This document shows positions 14,990 through 26,802 of a stretch of 64,000 nucleotides of DNA, one piece after another. The stretch spans positions 791,234 through 855,233 of the forward strand of contig KB445799.1 of NCBI GenBank assembly GCA_000320605.2, given 5' to 3'. The translations under genes and the position numbers were made by a program. The notes beneath the pieces were generated by a model. The model was given only the letters and a program-made list of their open reading frames with translations, was not told the origin of the DNA and made no database searches. Numbering within the stretch: position 1 is the stretch's first letter; each line of letters starts with the position of its first letter. Source of the DNA: Gelatoporia subvermispora B. Taxonomy: Eukaryota; Basidiomycota; Agaricomycetes; Polyporales; Gelatoporiaceae.

Positions 14990-15173
14990 GGTGTAGGGTA
15001 TCTGCCATGTTCCTTGATGCTCCATGAATCAGCATAATTCCTGGCTACCTTCGTACGAGTCTCCGAATGATCTATATTCAATGATAAGGTATCGATAAGC
15101 ACACATGATGCGCTCATTTACAACATAACTCAATCAATATTTTACATGAATCATGCTACAATGTCCAAGACTC

Positions 15174-16391
15174 TTAAGGCTGCCCATCATCGATTTCCGG
15201 TCGATATACATAGTGATTTTGAGTAGCCATGACTGGTGGCAAGGCAAACGCTTCGGCTTGAGGTCTGCCCATACATGAGCAAATACGCAATATCGTTAGA
15301 AGAGTCAACAACTCACCCGAACTGCGCTTGCAGCAATTCATCCAGGAGCATGTCTTTGCGCTCTTTCCAACACTTCTCCTCATATCGGAGGGTCCTCAGC
15401 TCCTCCACCAGTGCCTCGTGCTGCTCGAACGCATAGCGGTACTTGGCCTTCATCAAGAGATACTTGACCATCGCCGGAGAGCGCCCCATGATGAATCCTG
15501 TGGCCGGATCTCGCAGTGCCATAAGATGGGGTGGGATCTCTTCATCGATATCGACAACTTCAGAGTCAGGCGAAGGCGCCCGCGCAGGAAGGGGCTGTCT
15601 GGACACGCGGCCGCTGGTGTCGACGGGAGAAAGACGTCCGTCGTCCATCTCTATCGAGTAGAACTCCGCCGGGGTCGTCTGCTCGACTTTGAACATGGTG
15701 TATCCGGATCCGCCTTGGGACCCTGCCCCAGATACCGAGTCTGGCTCCTCTCGTTTTCGCTTGCGGTTGCCTCCGCGACCTGGCAATGGAGGAGATATGT
15801 TATGTTGGATGCGCATGTGCTTTGCCAGGGCATCGGAACGCGTAAACGACTTGTCGCATTCTTCAAGCGAAAGTACCACGAGTTTAGCTCTTACGCTTAT
15901 CCGGTTGAGAACAATGCTCACCAGGACGAGGACACGTAAATGGCTTCTCTCCAGTATGTGATCTGATATGCGAGATGAGAGCGAATCGCGACGTTTGTGC
16001 AATCCCCCGGCGTGAACATGTAGCCCATTCGCATGTGTAGTTAGATTTATGAACGCCAATATGGTCTTCTGGAGGTGTAAGCAATCTGAGGGTAGAGAGG
16101 TATTTGAACATAGTGCTCACCGTTGTGTATGTGTTCAATGAGGGTCGGTAAATGGTCAAACACTTTGCCACAGTCCTCCCACCGGCAAGTCATGGTATCC
16201 GCCTCCGCATTCGGGTCGTCCGGTAAGTGTCCGTCAGCTTGCATGGGAGAGCCAGGTCGAGAAATGGATTGCCCATAGTCCCCCGGCTCGCCGTACGGCC
16301 CCAGGTCGTCTTCGCTGGACGACTCAGAGAAGTTGGGCACATCTTCGTCGAGGCTGGGAGACGGTGATGGACTGTACATGCTGCGTGCCAT
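15174..16391 (-). CDS. iec1: C2H2 zinc-finger protein, Iec1-like (INO80 complex subunit 1 type)
   Basis: Exons, in transcript order, are 16391-16121, 16068-15922, 15860-15317 and 15264-15174: 1053 nt, 350 residues. Three zinc fingers lie in the first half: CRWEDCGKVFDHLPTLIEH, a CEWATC...HIRSH finger ending in the linker HTGEKPF, and ECDKSFTRSDALAKHMRIQH. They are followed by a basic stretch GRGGNRKRKREE, a disordered region, and a helical C-terminus (GRSPAMVKYLLMKAKYRYAF...). That finger series plus the GRSPAM helix is what I recall of the fission-yeast Iec1 type of INO80-associated fungal proteins. A stand-alone transcription factor is the alternative. A shorter version stopping at 15313 would arise if intron 3 were retained; the spliced form gives a smooth C-terminus. 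It diverges from TAF11 across 366 bp. Confidence 0.75.
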
Positions 16392-16757
16392 TCAATCTCT
16401 TCAAGTTTTGAAGACAAATGAGGCAGAATGTAGGCAAACAGGAAGGTGATTTCCAGATAATTTGCAAGTGCTCGAGCACGACAGGCGTCGTCACGGATGT
16501 GGTGGCAGTTCGTGAGACTCGACCGCACGGGCGCTGAACCGAGGCAACTTGCTTGTTCTCCGCCATCATCTGCGTGCAGCTGTACTTTTTCTCTCTGACG
16601 ACAGTTTTTCATTAACACATTGAGTTGTCTTCTTGTACTTGAACGACACCGCAACGACTTTACGCCACGCTCTGCATCCTCGGTCCGCCCTCGTATCTCA
16701 TAATTTCCAACTTCACGAAAACGTGCATACATCCTGTCTACTGTCCTCTGACCAACT
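16392..16757. promoter_or_regulatory. Shared divergent promoter between Iec1-like gene and TAF11
   Basis: The two start codons face away from each other across 366 bp, so this segment must hold both core promoters. No clear TATA box was found. Short open stretches inside it are shadows. Confidence 0.7.
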
Positions 16758-17764
16758 ATGAGCTCCCCATTCGCAACATACCCAACGCCAGAACGCTCTT
16801 TCATACCCCAGGGGCACCCTAGCACCTCAGCAGCCCGCGGTGGCACTCCCGTGCGCGGCACCGGCGCCAAGCGTGGCCGCAAGCCCAAGAACGCTGCATC
16901 GACCACCGCTTCCCCTCGCGTGCCCGGCCAGGAGCCTCTCCCCAGCACGAGCCAGTCGACAGAATCCCAGTGGATCAACACGAGCCCGAATGCTGCTGGC
17001 CCGAGCACCGCTGTATACCCGCCGGGACAACAGCCACCGGACGGACAGGCAGCGTCGGGCGCGGAGAGTGCTGCAGACTTGAGCTTGCCAGGCGTCACTC
17101 CGGCTGCACCGAATGCGGGGGCTGCTGATGTTACGCAGCCGCGACCGGGCGCGTCAGGTGCGGGAGGCGAGGAGGACGGGGAGGGGGAGGATGAGGTGCT
17201 GCCAGCGATGGCCGACGACGACTACTCCGCGCAGCTATCGTGGCAGAGTCAGTCAAAGGACAATCTGAAGTATGTTTTACGCATGAACGAATTTTATAGC
17301 GAGCTGATGTTGTGATTGTGTCGCAGAGTCCTGATGGACAATTTTAGCCCAGAACAGTATGACCGCTTCGAGGCGTATCGGCGACACGCTCTGCCTAAGC
17401 AGGCGGTGCGGAAAGTACGCTTCTGCACCAGATCCGTTCCTCCGGCTGCTGATTCGTTTTTACAGGTCATTCAACAAACCCTCGGCCAGCAGGCCTCCCA
17501 ACCCGTCGCGCAAATTGTCGCCGGTTTTGCGAAAGTCTTTGTCGGTGAGATGGTTGAGAAAGGTGCGTTCGTACAAGTCTGCTTTACTCGACGTTGTCTC
17601 ATCTGCTACTTGTGCCATCAGCGCGTGCCGTACAAGAGCGACGCGGAGAGACTGGACCTCTATCTCCAGATCACCTCCGCGAGGCGTATCGTCTTTACCA
17701 GCATGAGACAGGCCGTGTGGGTGCTGCCCGGCCTGTGAGAGGGAAGCGCACGTTTGTGAAGTAA
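16758..17764 (+). CDS. TAF11: TFIID subunit TAF11 (TAFII28 histone-fold protein)
   Basis: Exons 16758-17269, 17327-17414, 17466-17562 and 17622-17764 total 840 nt, 279 residues. TAF11 pairs with TAF13 through a histone fold inside TFIID, in the nucleus. The C-terminal third is the diagnostic domain: [56 protein letters not shown] and [20 protein letters not shown], ending in a basic tail. The N-terminal 170 residues are low-complexity and Ser/Pro/Ala-rich, with an RGRKPK (AT-hook-like) motif and an acidic run before the fold. No missing element was seen. The assignment is secure. Confidence 0.95.
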
Positions 17765-20106
17765 GACAGACGCTTAGACCGTTACGATCACTTGTCATTT
17801 GTTAGCACGAATTGCTTCGAGGTATGATAAACCATGGTTCCGCTCGGACAATATACTCAAGGTCTTCTCAAGGATTCCGGAATTCTCACAAGGAACCCCA
17901 CTTTCGAGCCGACCAGGTACTGAGCACTAGGCCACAACTCTTGAGGTCGACGCAACGATTCACGAACACTCTGCGAGTGTGGTGCGGACATGTCCTCGCC
18001 TTGTTATGGTGTCGTCCAATGCTCCAGGGGAGAAAGCTCATGTGTATACTGCATCTCCCAACTTTCGGCCAATGCCTTCCGATGACGACTCTCCGACTGA
18101 TCCCCCTCCTATCCAGATGTTATGTATCAGATTGACTGGCATCACATACCTTCACAGGTGGCTTGACAGTTGGGCTCTGAACTGCAATCTACGGTGTTCC
18201 TGGCTATTCTTGATGCTCAGTTGACGCAGCTCCTATTTGTTGGCGTTGTTTCCAGTCACAGTATCAGTCACTATTATCGCCCGACTCCGTTTGGAGCCGC
18301 GAAATGCAGCTTCTGGAGGCCTCGGAGCGACTCGCGTAGGAAACAGAGGCTCAGTCTCAGATCAGATGATGCGAGGGTTTGCACTTCGGCCGACTACGTG
18401 CTGTGGACCACTGTGGACTGCTCGCTCGGTTCATCTGTGCCCACACCAGGTCGATTATTTGGGCACAAAACTCGTCTGGTTGCAAGAGCCCATAATCCCG
18501 CTCACAATTTCACCGTTCACATAGGAATGCATATCACAGCGCCACCGTTTCTAGAGGTGACGAGCTGCCACTTTCCACCACGTTACAGGGGCAGCCAAGC
18601 CAGCTACAGTATAGGATGTACAATGCGGCGAGCACTGCGCCGGGCACGCCGGGCACTCCTATGTGCCATTCCCGCACAGCAACCCGCCGTCACAGACGAA
18701 ACCCGCACCCGACGTCCTTGACTTCAGGCAGTTGCCAGCGGCCACACAAGACGCCGCGCTGGACGCGCACATTGCAGAACCGTTCAGCCCGCGCGCCTGT
18801 CCGGCGATGGCATCTTGCGCATCGATCGCACTCGCTGCGCGCCGCATGGTCCTCCGCGCCGTGGCCAATCGCACTCCGGGGCGTCCGGAGCCGTGCGCAG
18901 GTGATGTCAGGCCCGAGCCCCTGGCGGCGGGCCCGCGCCAGGCGCGCCCTGCTGATCTCTCTGCATCTCGACGCAATCTCGAGCACTCGCCTTTGCACGC
19001 GGCGCGATTGGTCGGCAGGCCTCGCTAGCTGCTCAGGCTGATCTGTGATCGGGCCTAACCTCCTTGAGCAATCAGAGGCAGATCAGCGGAAGTGTGCTGG
19101 GCTGAGGGCGCAGGAGGTACATACGAAGGGCACCTTCGAGATGAGGGCGTCCCACGAAACAGAGGGCGCATGCGTGACGCAATGATGTGCATGCAGCCAT
19201 GTGCACGCAGCGTCTCGGTAAGCATTTGCCAATACGTGCGACGTCGCGACGCCCGCGACGCACGCTTTACGGGGGCGGTTGGCACCGTCGCATCTGCTTC
19301 TCCCGCCACAGCAGCGTGCGCACTGTGGCCACGTCGTGTGCACGCAGCGCGAGGCGTTTGCGCAGGGAATACAATTAGCCGTAGTATGAAACGACGCGGC
19401 CGCGGCGCCGCCGTCGGGGCCGCAAGCCGAACTGCTCTGTTCACCCACTCCGGCGAAACCATACGCGATGGCGCACTGGCCAAATGCGGTAATCTGAGGG
19501 AAGGGGGGGCTCGGGAGCGCGTGAGAGCATCTAGGATCGCTTTCGGAGGAGTCGGCGCTCGAGTGGGTGGAGGCGTTGTGGCGCCAGCGGGCGGAGCGCC
19601 CATGGCCATGCAATGAGGCTGCTCGTCTTTCGGGGGATGGCCGAGAAGCGTTGTGTATCTGACAGCGTGTCCGAGGCCATCGCAGTGCCTCTGCGCCAAC
19701 GGTGATACGCAAGTTTAGCTCTGTTCGCGATGGAGGTGTGACGATGCACAGCCTGCAGGGGGGTGGGCGGAAGCTCGTTGCCGGGTCGCGGGTGCCATTG
19801 TGGAGGACGGGTCGAGGCCTGCGCGTGAGTCGCGGACCCAGACTGTGCACCGCTTTCATGTTCGTGGCCCAGAGCACGGGGCGAGACGTGCCAGCGCGGG
19901 CGGGCGAGCGAGCAGGGCCTGGAGCCCCACACGCCTCGTATCTGTCCAATCTGATTGTATGTGATCTCGGAGTCTAGGACTGTCTCGGACCCTGAGATGT
20001 TGTTTGAGCGCTGCGGATGAGAACGGCCATAGGACACCAGGACGGGAACAGACAAGGTTCAGATCCTGGAGTGCCGGCAAATATTCGCCCGGGACATCCT
20101 GGCGGG

Positions 20107-20491
20107 GTTCATCCGCGAGTCACAAGTCCAGTGCACACACAAGCTCCAGAGGCCGCGTAATTGCGCGCATTGCGCAGCGACCGACGCGCAAGCTCCTATG
20201 TCCGAGTGAGAGCTGAATCCGAGCCGCGAGCAAGACGGCACGTCGTCACATTATCGTGGAGAGCACTGCCAAGCTGCACAATGTACCGTCTCCTGCCAAA
20301 GTTCATCCGCGAGTCACAAGTCCAGTGCACACGCAAGATCCAGAGGCCGCGTAATTGCGCGCACTGCGCAGCGACCGACGCGCAAGCTCCTATGTCCGAG
20401 TGAGAGCTGGATCCGAGCCGCGAGCAAGACGACACGTCGGCACGGTCGCCGCAATGTCGTGGAGAGCACTGGTGAGTTGCACACAATGTAC
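20107..20491. repeat. Two-copy direct tandem repeat, unit about 190 bp
   Basis: Unit 1 starts gttcatccgcgagtcacaag at 20107; unit 2 starts with the same 20 bases at 20301, an offset of 194 bp. Both run through an aattgcgcgca segment, a ctatgtccgagtgagagct segment and a gtggagagcactg segment to a shared aatgtac end. They differ by scattered substitutions and small indels. No coding potential or transposon ends are seen; the origin is unknown. Confidence 0.8.
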
Positions 20492-21375
20492 ATAGGATGA
20501 CTCCGGGTCGGCCACCCTGGTAGCCGGAAGCTGAAGCGCTGACGCTTCATGACGTCCAAATCCTAATACTGCAACACCGCCTCGAGAAGCAAGCGTCGGG
20601 CTGTCAATATGGCGGGGTAGCAGGTGTACGGGGCGCTTGGCGGTCCCGGTCGTGGCCGCCCGCGTCATGATCTGTAATAGGTGGCTCGGTGTAGTTGGTA
20701 TCTGGATCCTCGGGTGGGCTCGCGGGACAGTGCACCGCATCTGCTTGTATTCGGATTTGAAGTGAAATTGAGTGTACTGCATGGACGAAGTCCGGGAAGA
20801 ACGGTCTCGAATATAGCCTTGAACCGGACGAGCTAATTGTCGCCTTGTTCCGAATCCAGTGAGAAGTGCGGCTTGTGTATCCGGATGTATCGAGAGACCG
20901 CCAAATGTCCATGGGGGGCTAAGACGCTAAACTGAGCACTCGGTGTACAACTATGTCCGCGCCATAGTCACGACATGTCTACAGCGGAACTGGCGCTACA
21001 GTAGTTTCACATCAATATGTTCCGGGATCGTCGCCTGACCATTCGCAGGCACTATATCAAATTGTCGGCCCCGAGCCACAACCACCAGGTGTAAATTAGA
21101 GACACAGTACAAGCTTGTGCAGCGAAGTCGGCCGAAAAAACACCCGGGTCGGGGGGGAGAAGATGCGACTGTCGCGATACATCTTCGCAAAAACCGATAA
21201 CGTTCTCAACTCTTAGACTTACGTCGGAATACTCATCAGAGACAATGTACATTCTGCACAATGGCGATTTCTACGCCCGAAATCCTCGGGCTGGCACGGA
21301 GCAATTACGGAATGTGATATGAAAGAGTATATCATGCATGAGCATCGGAAAGCAGCACACGAAAGTCTCATGATA

Positions 21376-21870
21376 CTGCGGGCGTCAAGGACGCACAAGG
21401 GACGCTCCACGAATTTGACGTTGCGCACTCGGTGCACATTCATTTCCGCGCCGACGCCATATGCAGTCACGATAATGCGAAAGCGCAGTCAAGACGTCAT
21501 CGAGAGAATCGCCAGGGTGCTCCTGCACGACTGCCTGAGTATCTAGACCGCACTGAACACCTGTATATTCGGCGCGCGCTTACCTCCGGGACGCCATATT
21601 CACAACATCTCGAAGAGCGCAGTTGGTAAGTTATTGCGGGTGTCAATGGCACACAAGGGACGCTCCACAAATTGGACATTGGGCCCTCGGTGCACATTCA
21701 TTCCCGCGACGCGATAGTCACGATAATACGGAAGCGCAGTAACATCAAGAGGCACGCCTGCGTGCCCCGGGACAACTGCCTTGGTATCTGGACTGCACCA
21801 AACACTGAAAAGTCGGAGCGCGGCCATTTCCGTGACACCATGTTTTCAAGGTCCCGAAAGCGCAGTCCGA
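21376..21870. repeat. Diverged two-copy tandem repeat, unit about 258 bp
   Basis: Copy 1 (about 21376-21630) and copy 2 (about 21634-21870) share cacaagggacgctccac, ctcggtgcacattcatt and gtcacgataat.cg.aagcgcag in the same order. The offset is about 258 bp and they are clearly diverged. Read on the minus strand, both contain a conserved NVxFVERPLC-like peptide, which could mean a decayed coding repeat. No intact gene is recoverable. Confidence 0.65.
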
Positions 21871-24692
21871 ACGTCGTGGGGCACACAATATGCTCCGAAA
21901 GTGCCGCCTAAGCATTCGACGGAATAGTTACTTCGTTGTTTGTCTCAAACATAGGAGCCTCAGGCCCAGCCTAGCAGCTTCAGAATGAGGGACAAGCAGA
22001 GTGCGGATGTCTGAACGGATATCGGGACCGACACATTCGCTGGTCAGGGGAACGACACGAGTGGTCGACGCGCGCAGGCACTTCATTCGCCCCGATCGCA
22101 AATAACGATCGAGCGCAAATCGAACGTGCTCCGGACCAGGCCCGCACCTGCCCGCACAGGTCGAATGCTGAGCTCCGCTCGGCCTGCCCGGAACCCAATA
22201 TGCATGCGCAGATCACAGCATTGTATTTAGGGTGTGGAGCAACTACAGCAGTATTCTTAGTCGGTGTTCAAAATACAGTGCCGAGATGAATGCAGGAAGA
22301 CATGAAGAGCGAGACAGGTTGCGGGGAAGTCGAAGATCCCAAGATTCCAGAGCCCAGAGCAGGGTATGGAAGATGGTTTCGGAGGACCATAATGGGTCCG
22401 GCGCGGATGTGCGGGGGCCGAGGGAATGCCCGGGATGCGATTGGCTGTGCACGGCGTGCCCAGTGAATCCGGAGACGGAAGCATCGAAGTCTTGGCCAAG
22501 AATTCTCCTCCTCGTCGTTTCGTCCGAGAACTCGACGCTTCCGGGCAGTTCCATGTAAAAGCTGTGCGAGCTTCGTCAGAATTCGAACGCAATCTCGCTG
22601 GCAAGCTGCGGATCCACGAGAGCCAAACATCGTGCCGTGGCAATGCGAGATTCGCAGCCCAGCAGTGAGATTCAGGAGGCCTTCCGTCCATGATTCGTCG
22701 CAGCAGGGTGCAGTTGGTCTGAGGCCGAAAAGGTCCGAAAGCCAATCAGCGCGCGTTCCGCCGAACCAAACAACATAAACGCGCGCCACATTTAGCCATT
22801 CCCAAATTGGGCAACTCATCCTACCGCATGGCGTCGGTGTGGCGCCCCTCCTGCACGCAGTGCGTGGGTGTCGCAGTGCAGTCAGCTCCAGCAAGGGGGT
22901 TCCGTCAGCATTTGTCAAGCCCCCGAACTTGCTAGGGAATAACGGCGCACGTCTGAGTAAGGACGCAAGAGCGCGAGGCGAGGCGGTGCACGAGTGCAAG
23001 TCAGCCGGAGTAAGGTTCGCCCGGGAGCAGTCGGCGAAGGCGAAGCTCAAGGTGCTGTCAGGCGGGCCCGGGTGCTGTGAGAGCGGCTTGCGTCGTGGCG
23101 GGCTGCGGGACGAGAGCCGTGCGCCCGCGAGGCGGTGTGGGGGGCACGGCGCGCTGCGCACTGTCATTGTAGTCGTGCGCGGATGTCGCGGGTGGATGCT
23201 GGTGTACGTAGTCAGTCGTAGCGGGCAGCCCGGCGGGGGCGCGGATAGCATGAACAGACGCGGAGACTGGGCGCCCATGATGCTCGTCGGCATGCGCCGG
23301 TGCAGACGCGGACTGCTGGAGGGTTCGAATTAACGTTTCTGGTTGCAGGGTTGTGCGAGATGTTCCCCGCCCGGGGTAGGTGGAAACCGGACAGACGTTA
23401 GCAGAGGGGACTTCATTTAAAGTATACTTCGGTACGGAGTGGCTGTCGCCATGGATGGTATTAGCAAGGTACGATACAGGATGTGTGGTGCAGTGCGTAA
23501 CGAGAACGGACACGGACGCGTCGGCGGTCGCGATGGACGCGCGAAGCCTCCTCAGGAACATGGCCAAGCCCCAGCGCTCGATACTAGCGTTGCAGCAAAC
23601 AATGTGACATGGTCAGCTGTTGCTGGCGGTTTCGAGGGCATGGTGCCCGCAATGGTCGTAATTGGTGTCTATGATCGTGGAACGTTGATAGTGGATTGGG
23701 AGGCAGTTCTCCAGATTCAGCGTGCTGTATTCCGGGATTCCGTCTCGTCAGCAAGACGGCGCGGTTTCCTGTCCTCCTGGTTCACGCGAGCGGTAGGCGA
23801 TCGCGACGACGCGTCCACAGGGGAGAATTCGCGACACGATCGCGTTCGCGAGGCAATCAGATGACGCGCACGGTTCCAACCCAGCACGGGCGCGTTGTCC
23901 GCCATCAAATCGGCGTGTGTTGTAGATACGGCGCGATGGAAGCTGGCACTTGTAGGTGATGCTTCTGATGCTATGATATGATATGTTTTCGGCGTCCGCC
24001 TGCCGCGTGCAGGCGGCACCAGTGCCTCGCTCGGCTGCTCTGTGCCACAGTCACTGTGCTGCACCGCGCCGCACCTTGCGCCCGCCCCGACGCCCTCAGG
24101 CTCAACCCGCACCCGCCCCGACGCCCCTATACTCAACATCCGCTCGGTCCTCGAGACATCCTCGAGGATCGTCCCGCTCGCGGCATCCGCCATCGCCTGC
24201 GGCGTTTCAACGGCCGCGCCCCCGAATCCCATACACCAACGTCGAATGCCGTACACCCTCCTCGAAGCGGATCCTACTTTCCCGCGTAGAGCCCCCGCCC
24301 CGCCAAGGTTCGGCGTGGCCCTGCAGGTACTGTTCGCGCGGCGGCCTCGCGCATCTCCGTAACTCGCGTGCCCCCCGATTCACATGTGTCTGCACGACAT
24401 TGTCCTCGAGCGAGCAGCAGCCCGAGGCAGAGCCACACCGTCCGACATTAGCTGTCCGAGGCGCGCAGATGTCGGCGTCCGGGGAATCGCGGTCGGCCAA
24501 TGGCGCTTGCCAGAATCGGGCGGGATCCGCAGGCTGTGATTGGCTGGCCGGTGCGGGGTGGCTGCGCTGGCGCCGGCAGGCGGAGGGTGGGAAATTGATT
24601 CTAACCACGGCCTGACCAATGTTTGCGCGTGCTTGTCGGTATTTGTGATGAGCCATTGCCAAATGCGGCGCGTGGCGCCAACCCTGGGGAGT

Positions 24693-24864
24693 CTATATTA
24701 CCCGATCGTCCTGGCATCCTCCCTCCCCTCTCCTCATCGTCCCCCACGTTCTCCACGACCTCCCCCCGACCTCCCCCCGCCTAGAAATAGACCGTCTGCC
24801 ACATCAGACTTCTCCTTCTACCCACTACCCCATCAACCGTCTAATCCCCCACATCGCGGACCCG
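24693..24864 (+). promoter_or_regulatory. Core promoter and pyrimidine-rich leader of the Sfp1-like gene
   Basis: A ctatatta TATA-like box (about 24693-24700) is followed by a strongly C/T-rich stretch (about 24711-24785) and then the ATG at 24865. TATA plus a CT block is a common layout of strongly expressed fungal genes. Confidence 0.55.
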
Positions 24865-26802
24865 ATGGCGACCGCTCAACCCATCGCACTCCCTTCGACC
24901 TCCGAGTCTAACGACTTCGCCATGGGCTCTGGCTCCTTCACTGGCCAGAATGGCTCCTTCAACCCTGCGTCCTACACCCGCCGTTTCATCGGCTCACCAC
25001 TGTCCTTCCGAGCGGGCTCCTTCGGCACCCGTTTCTACCCAAGCATGTCTCCGGGGCAGTTCCTCGGTCCGTTCGAGTGAGTATATGCTGTATATGGCGA
25101 CGATCGCACCCATCGAGATCACCCGCTAACGTAAACGCATCGCTTCTGTAGCACCGACAACTTCAAGTTGGGCAAGCTGTCGTCTTCAGTAGAGAGCGAT
25201 CGCGGTTCAATCATGAATGCGCTCAGCGTGCTTGACAGGCAGGACGAGCTGGTGAGTCACTCTCGGTCCCTCCGCTCCGCAGTCTCATGATATCTAACTC
25301 TCCAAATCCAGTGCCGCGACTACACGTGCTGCGGCCAAAATCTCACGGACCTGCACGCACTTGTGGACCATTTCGAGGAGTGTCATGTCGTCGTTGTCGA
25401 CCCGTATGCGCCGCAGGTACCGGTGCCTCAATCCGCACCCGCAACTACCTCCCAAGCAAGCTCGTACTTCCCAGACCCGAGCGCGCATGTGGCGCCTACA
25501 TACCAAGGTTCATTCGATCCGGACGACATGGACCTTGATGTCGATAGGACAAGCGCGCCCTCATCATGTGCCCCGTCGCCCCCCGACACCCCCGTTTCGA
25601 CACCGCTCTCCTCTTATGGCTTCATGTACCCTAACTCCGCACCTGCATCCACATGCTCTTCCCCCGGTCCCACGCCCATCTCCGCGTTCGAGACGACGAC
25701 TGTTCTTCCGTCACGCTCCGGACACTCCGCGCTCTCCGTCGGCTTCCCCACCGCATCCCGCGCGTCCCATGGCAATATCTCGACGCGGGCTGAAGAGGCG
25801 TTTAATGCGTACGCAGGTTACTCGGACTACTCCGCCCTCATGCCGGGCACTGTCCCTTCTACCCCCGTCTCATCCGCACCCTCGCCGGAGGAGGGAGGCT
25901 CGATCGACCCAAGCAGCACCTACACGCATCGCTCCGCTTGTGTTCCTCCAGCACTCCTCCTGAACAGCAACGCGACGACCCCCGACAGCACTCCTTCGTC
26001 GTCTCGCGTAGCCTCTCCCGCGCCGGGCCAGACGGTCTTCCGCAATGTCGCCGCGGCCGGCTCTTCCTCTCAGGCGTCGTCGTCCGCTTCCTCAAATGCC
26101 GCGTCGCAGACCCCGCGCGCGTCGACAACCCTCTCGCGACCCGCCTCGTCGCTGCTGCTCTCGAAGCCGTTCAAGTGCCCCAAGCCGAACTGCAACAAGT
26201 CGTACAAGCAGGCGAACGGCCTCAAGTACCACATGACGCACGGCTCGTGCAACTTCGCGCCGCCGAAGGATCTTGAGCAGCTGCAGCAGATTCTCGCAAG
26301 CAAGCGCAACGGCAAGGATGTCGATGAGCCGATCTCGGACGCGGAGCTCCGTGAGGTGGAGAAGGAGGCCGAGCGTCGGCTGCGCCCGTACGCGTGCGGC
26401 GTCGGCGACTGCCAGCGGCGGTACAAGAACATGAACGGCCTGCGGTACCACTACCAACATTCGGGCGACCACGGCGCGATCGGCCTCGCGCTCCTCGCGA
26501 GCGGCCAGCACGAGTGTCTTCAGCACACCAAATCGCACCAGAACTCGCGCCACAACACCCCCGCGCACCCCGCGCAGACGAACGCGCCCGCGACGTCGTC
26601 CCCGCTCGCCGGCACGCAGGGCCGTGTGTACGCCCCGACGCCCGTTGCCCCCGCGCCCGCGCTCCCGTCGTACCAGGCTGCGGCGATGGTCCCCCCGCCG
26701 TACCAGCACACGATGCAGCAGCAGCAGCAGTCCCAGCAGATGCAGCAGCAGTATGCCGCGCAGATGCAGATGCCGCCGTACATGATGCCCATGACCCAAT
26801 AG
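24865..26802 (+). CDS. sfp1: Split C2H2 zinc-finger transcription factor, Sfp1-like
   Basis: Exons 24865-25076, 25152-25251 and 25312-26802 total 1803 nt, 600 residues. The layout fits the Sfp1 family, which in yeast links nutrient/TOR signals to ribosomal-protein gene expression and cell size. An atypical finger CRDYTCCGQNLTDLHALVDH starts near residue 105. A long Ser/Pro/Ala-rich region follows, then the split pair: CPKPNCNKSYKQANGLKYH near residue 393 and CGVGDCQRRYKNMNGLRYHY near 466. A charged helix joins the pair. The C-terminus is Gln/Met/Pro-rich (MQQQQQSQQMQQQYAAQ). The start ATG has a TATA box and CT leader. The family call is firm; ribosome-biogenesis control here is inference. The 7 kb desert upstream suggests complex regulation. 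Confidence 0.88.

Larger units (their letters stand above)
17765..24692. other. Gene desert of about 7 kb, GC-rich, with decayed repeats
   Basis: No gene could be supported. Long open stretches occur on both strands between 18.6 and 24.6 kb, but they are what a GC-rich, stop-poor sequence gives: overlapping on opposite strands, Arg/Ala/Pro/Cys-rich, and without family motifs or coherent splicing. Near 18010-18230 one frame looks mildly coding-like (APGEKAHVYTASPNFRPM), possibly a relic. Two tandem-repeat families are listed separately. The segment lies directly upstream of the Sfp1-like gene, so part may be regulatory. Several CCAAT/ATTGG motifs are present (about 22440, 24494, 24538, 24613). 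Confidence 0.55.

Noticed and set aside
19083..19949. 288-codon open frame on the minus strand in the GC-rich desert
   Set aside because: Equally long frames overlap it on the other strand. It is Arg/Ala/Pro/Cys-rich and has no motif, so it reflects stop-poor GC-rich DNA rather than a gene.
22268..23293. 341-codon open frame on the minus strand
   Set aside because: Same reason: low-complexity composition, overlapping frames on both strands, and no family signature or promoter.
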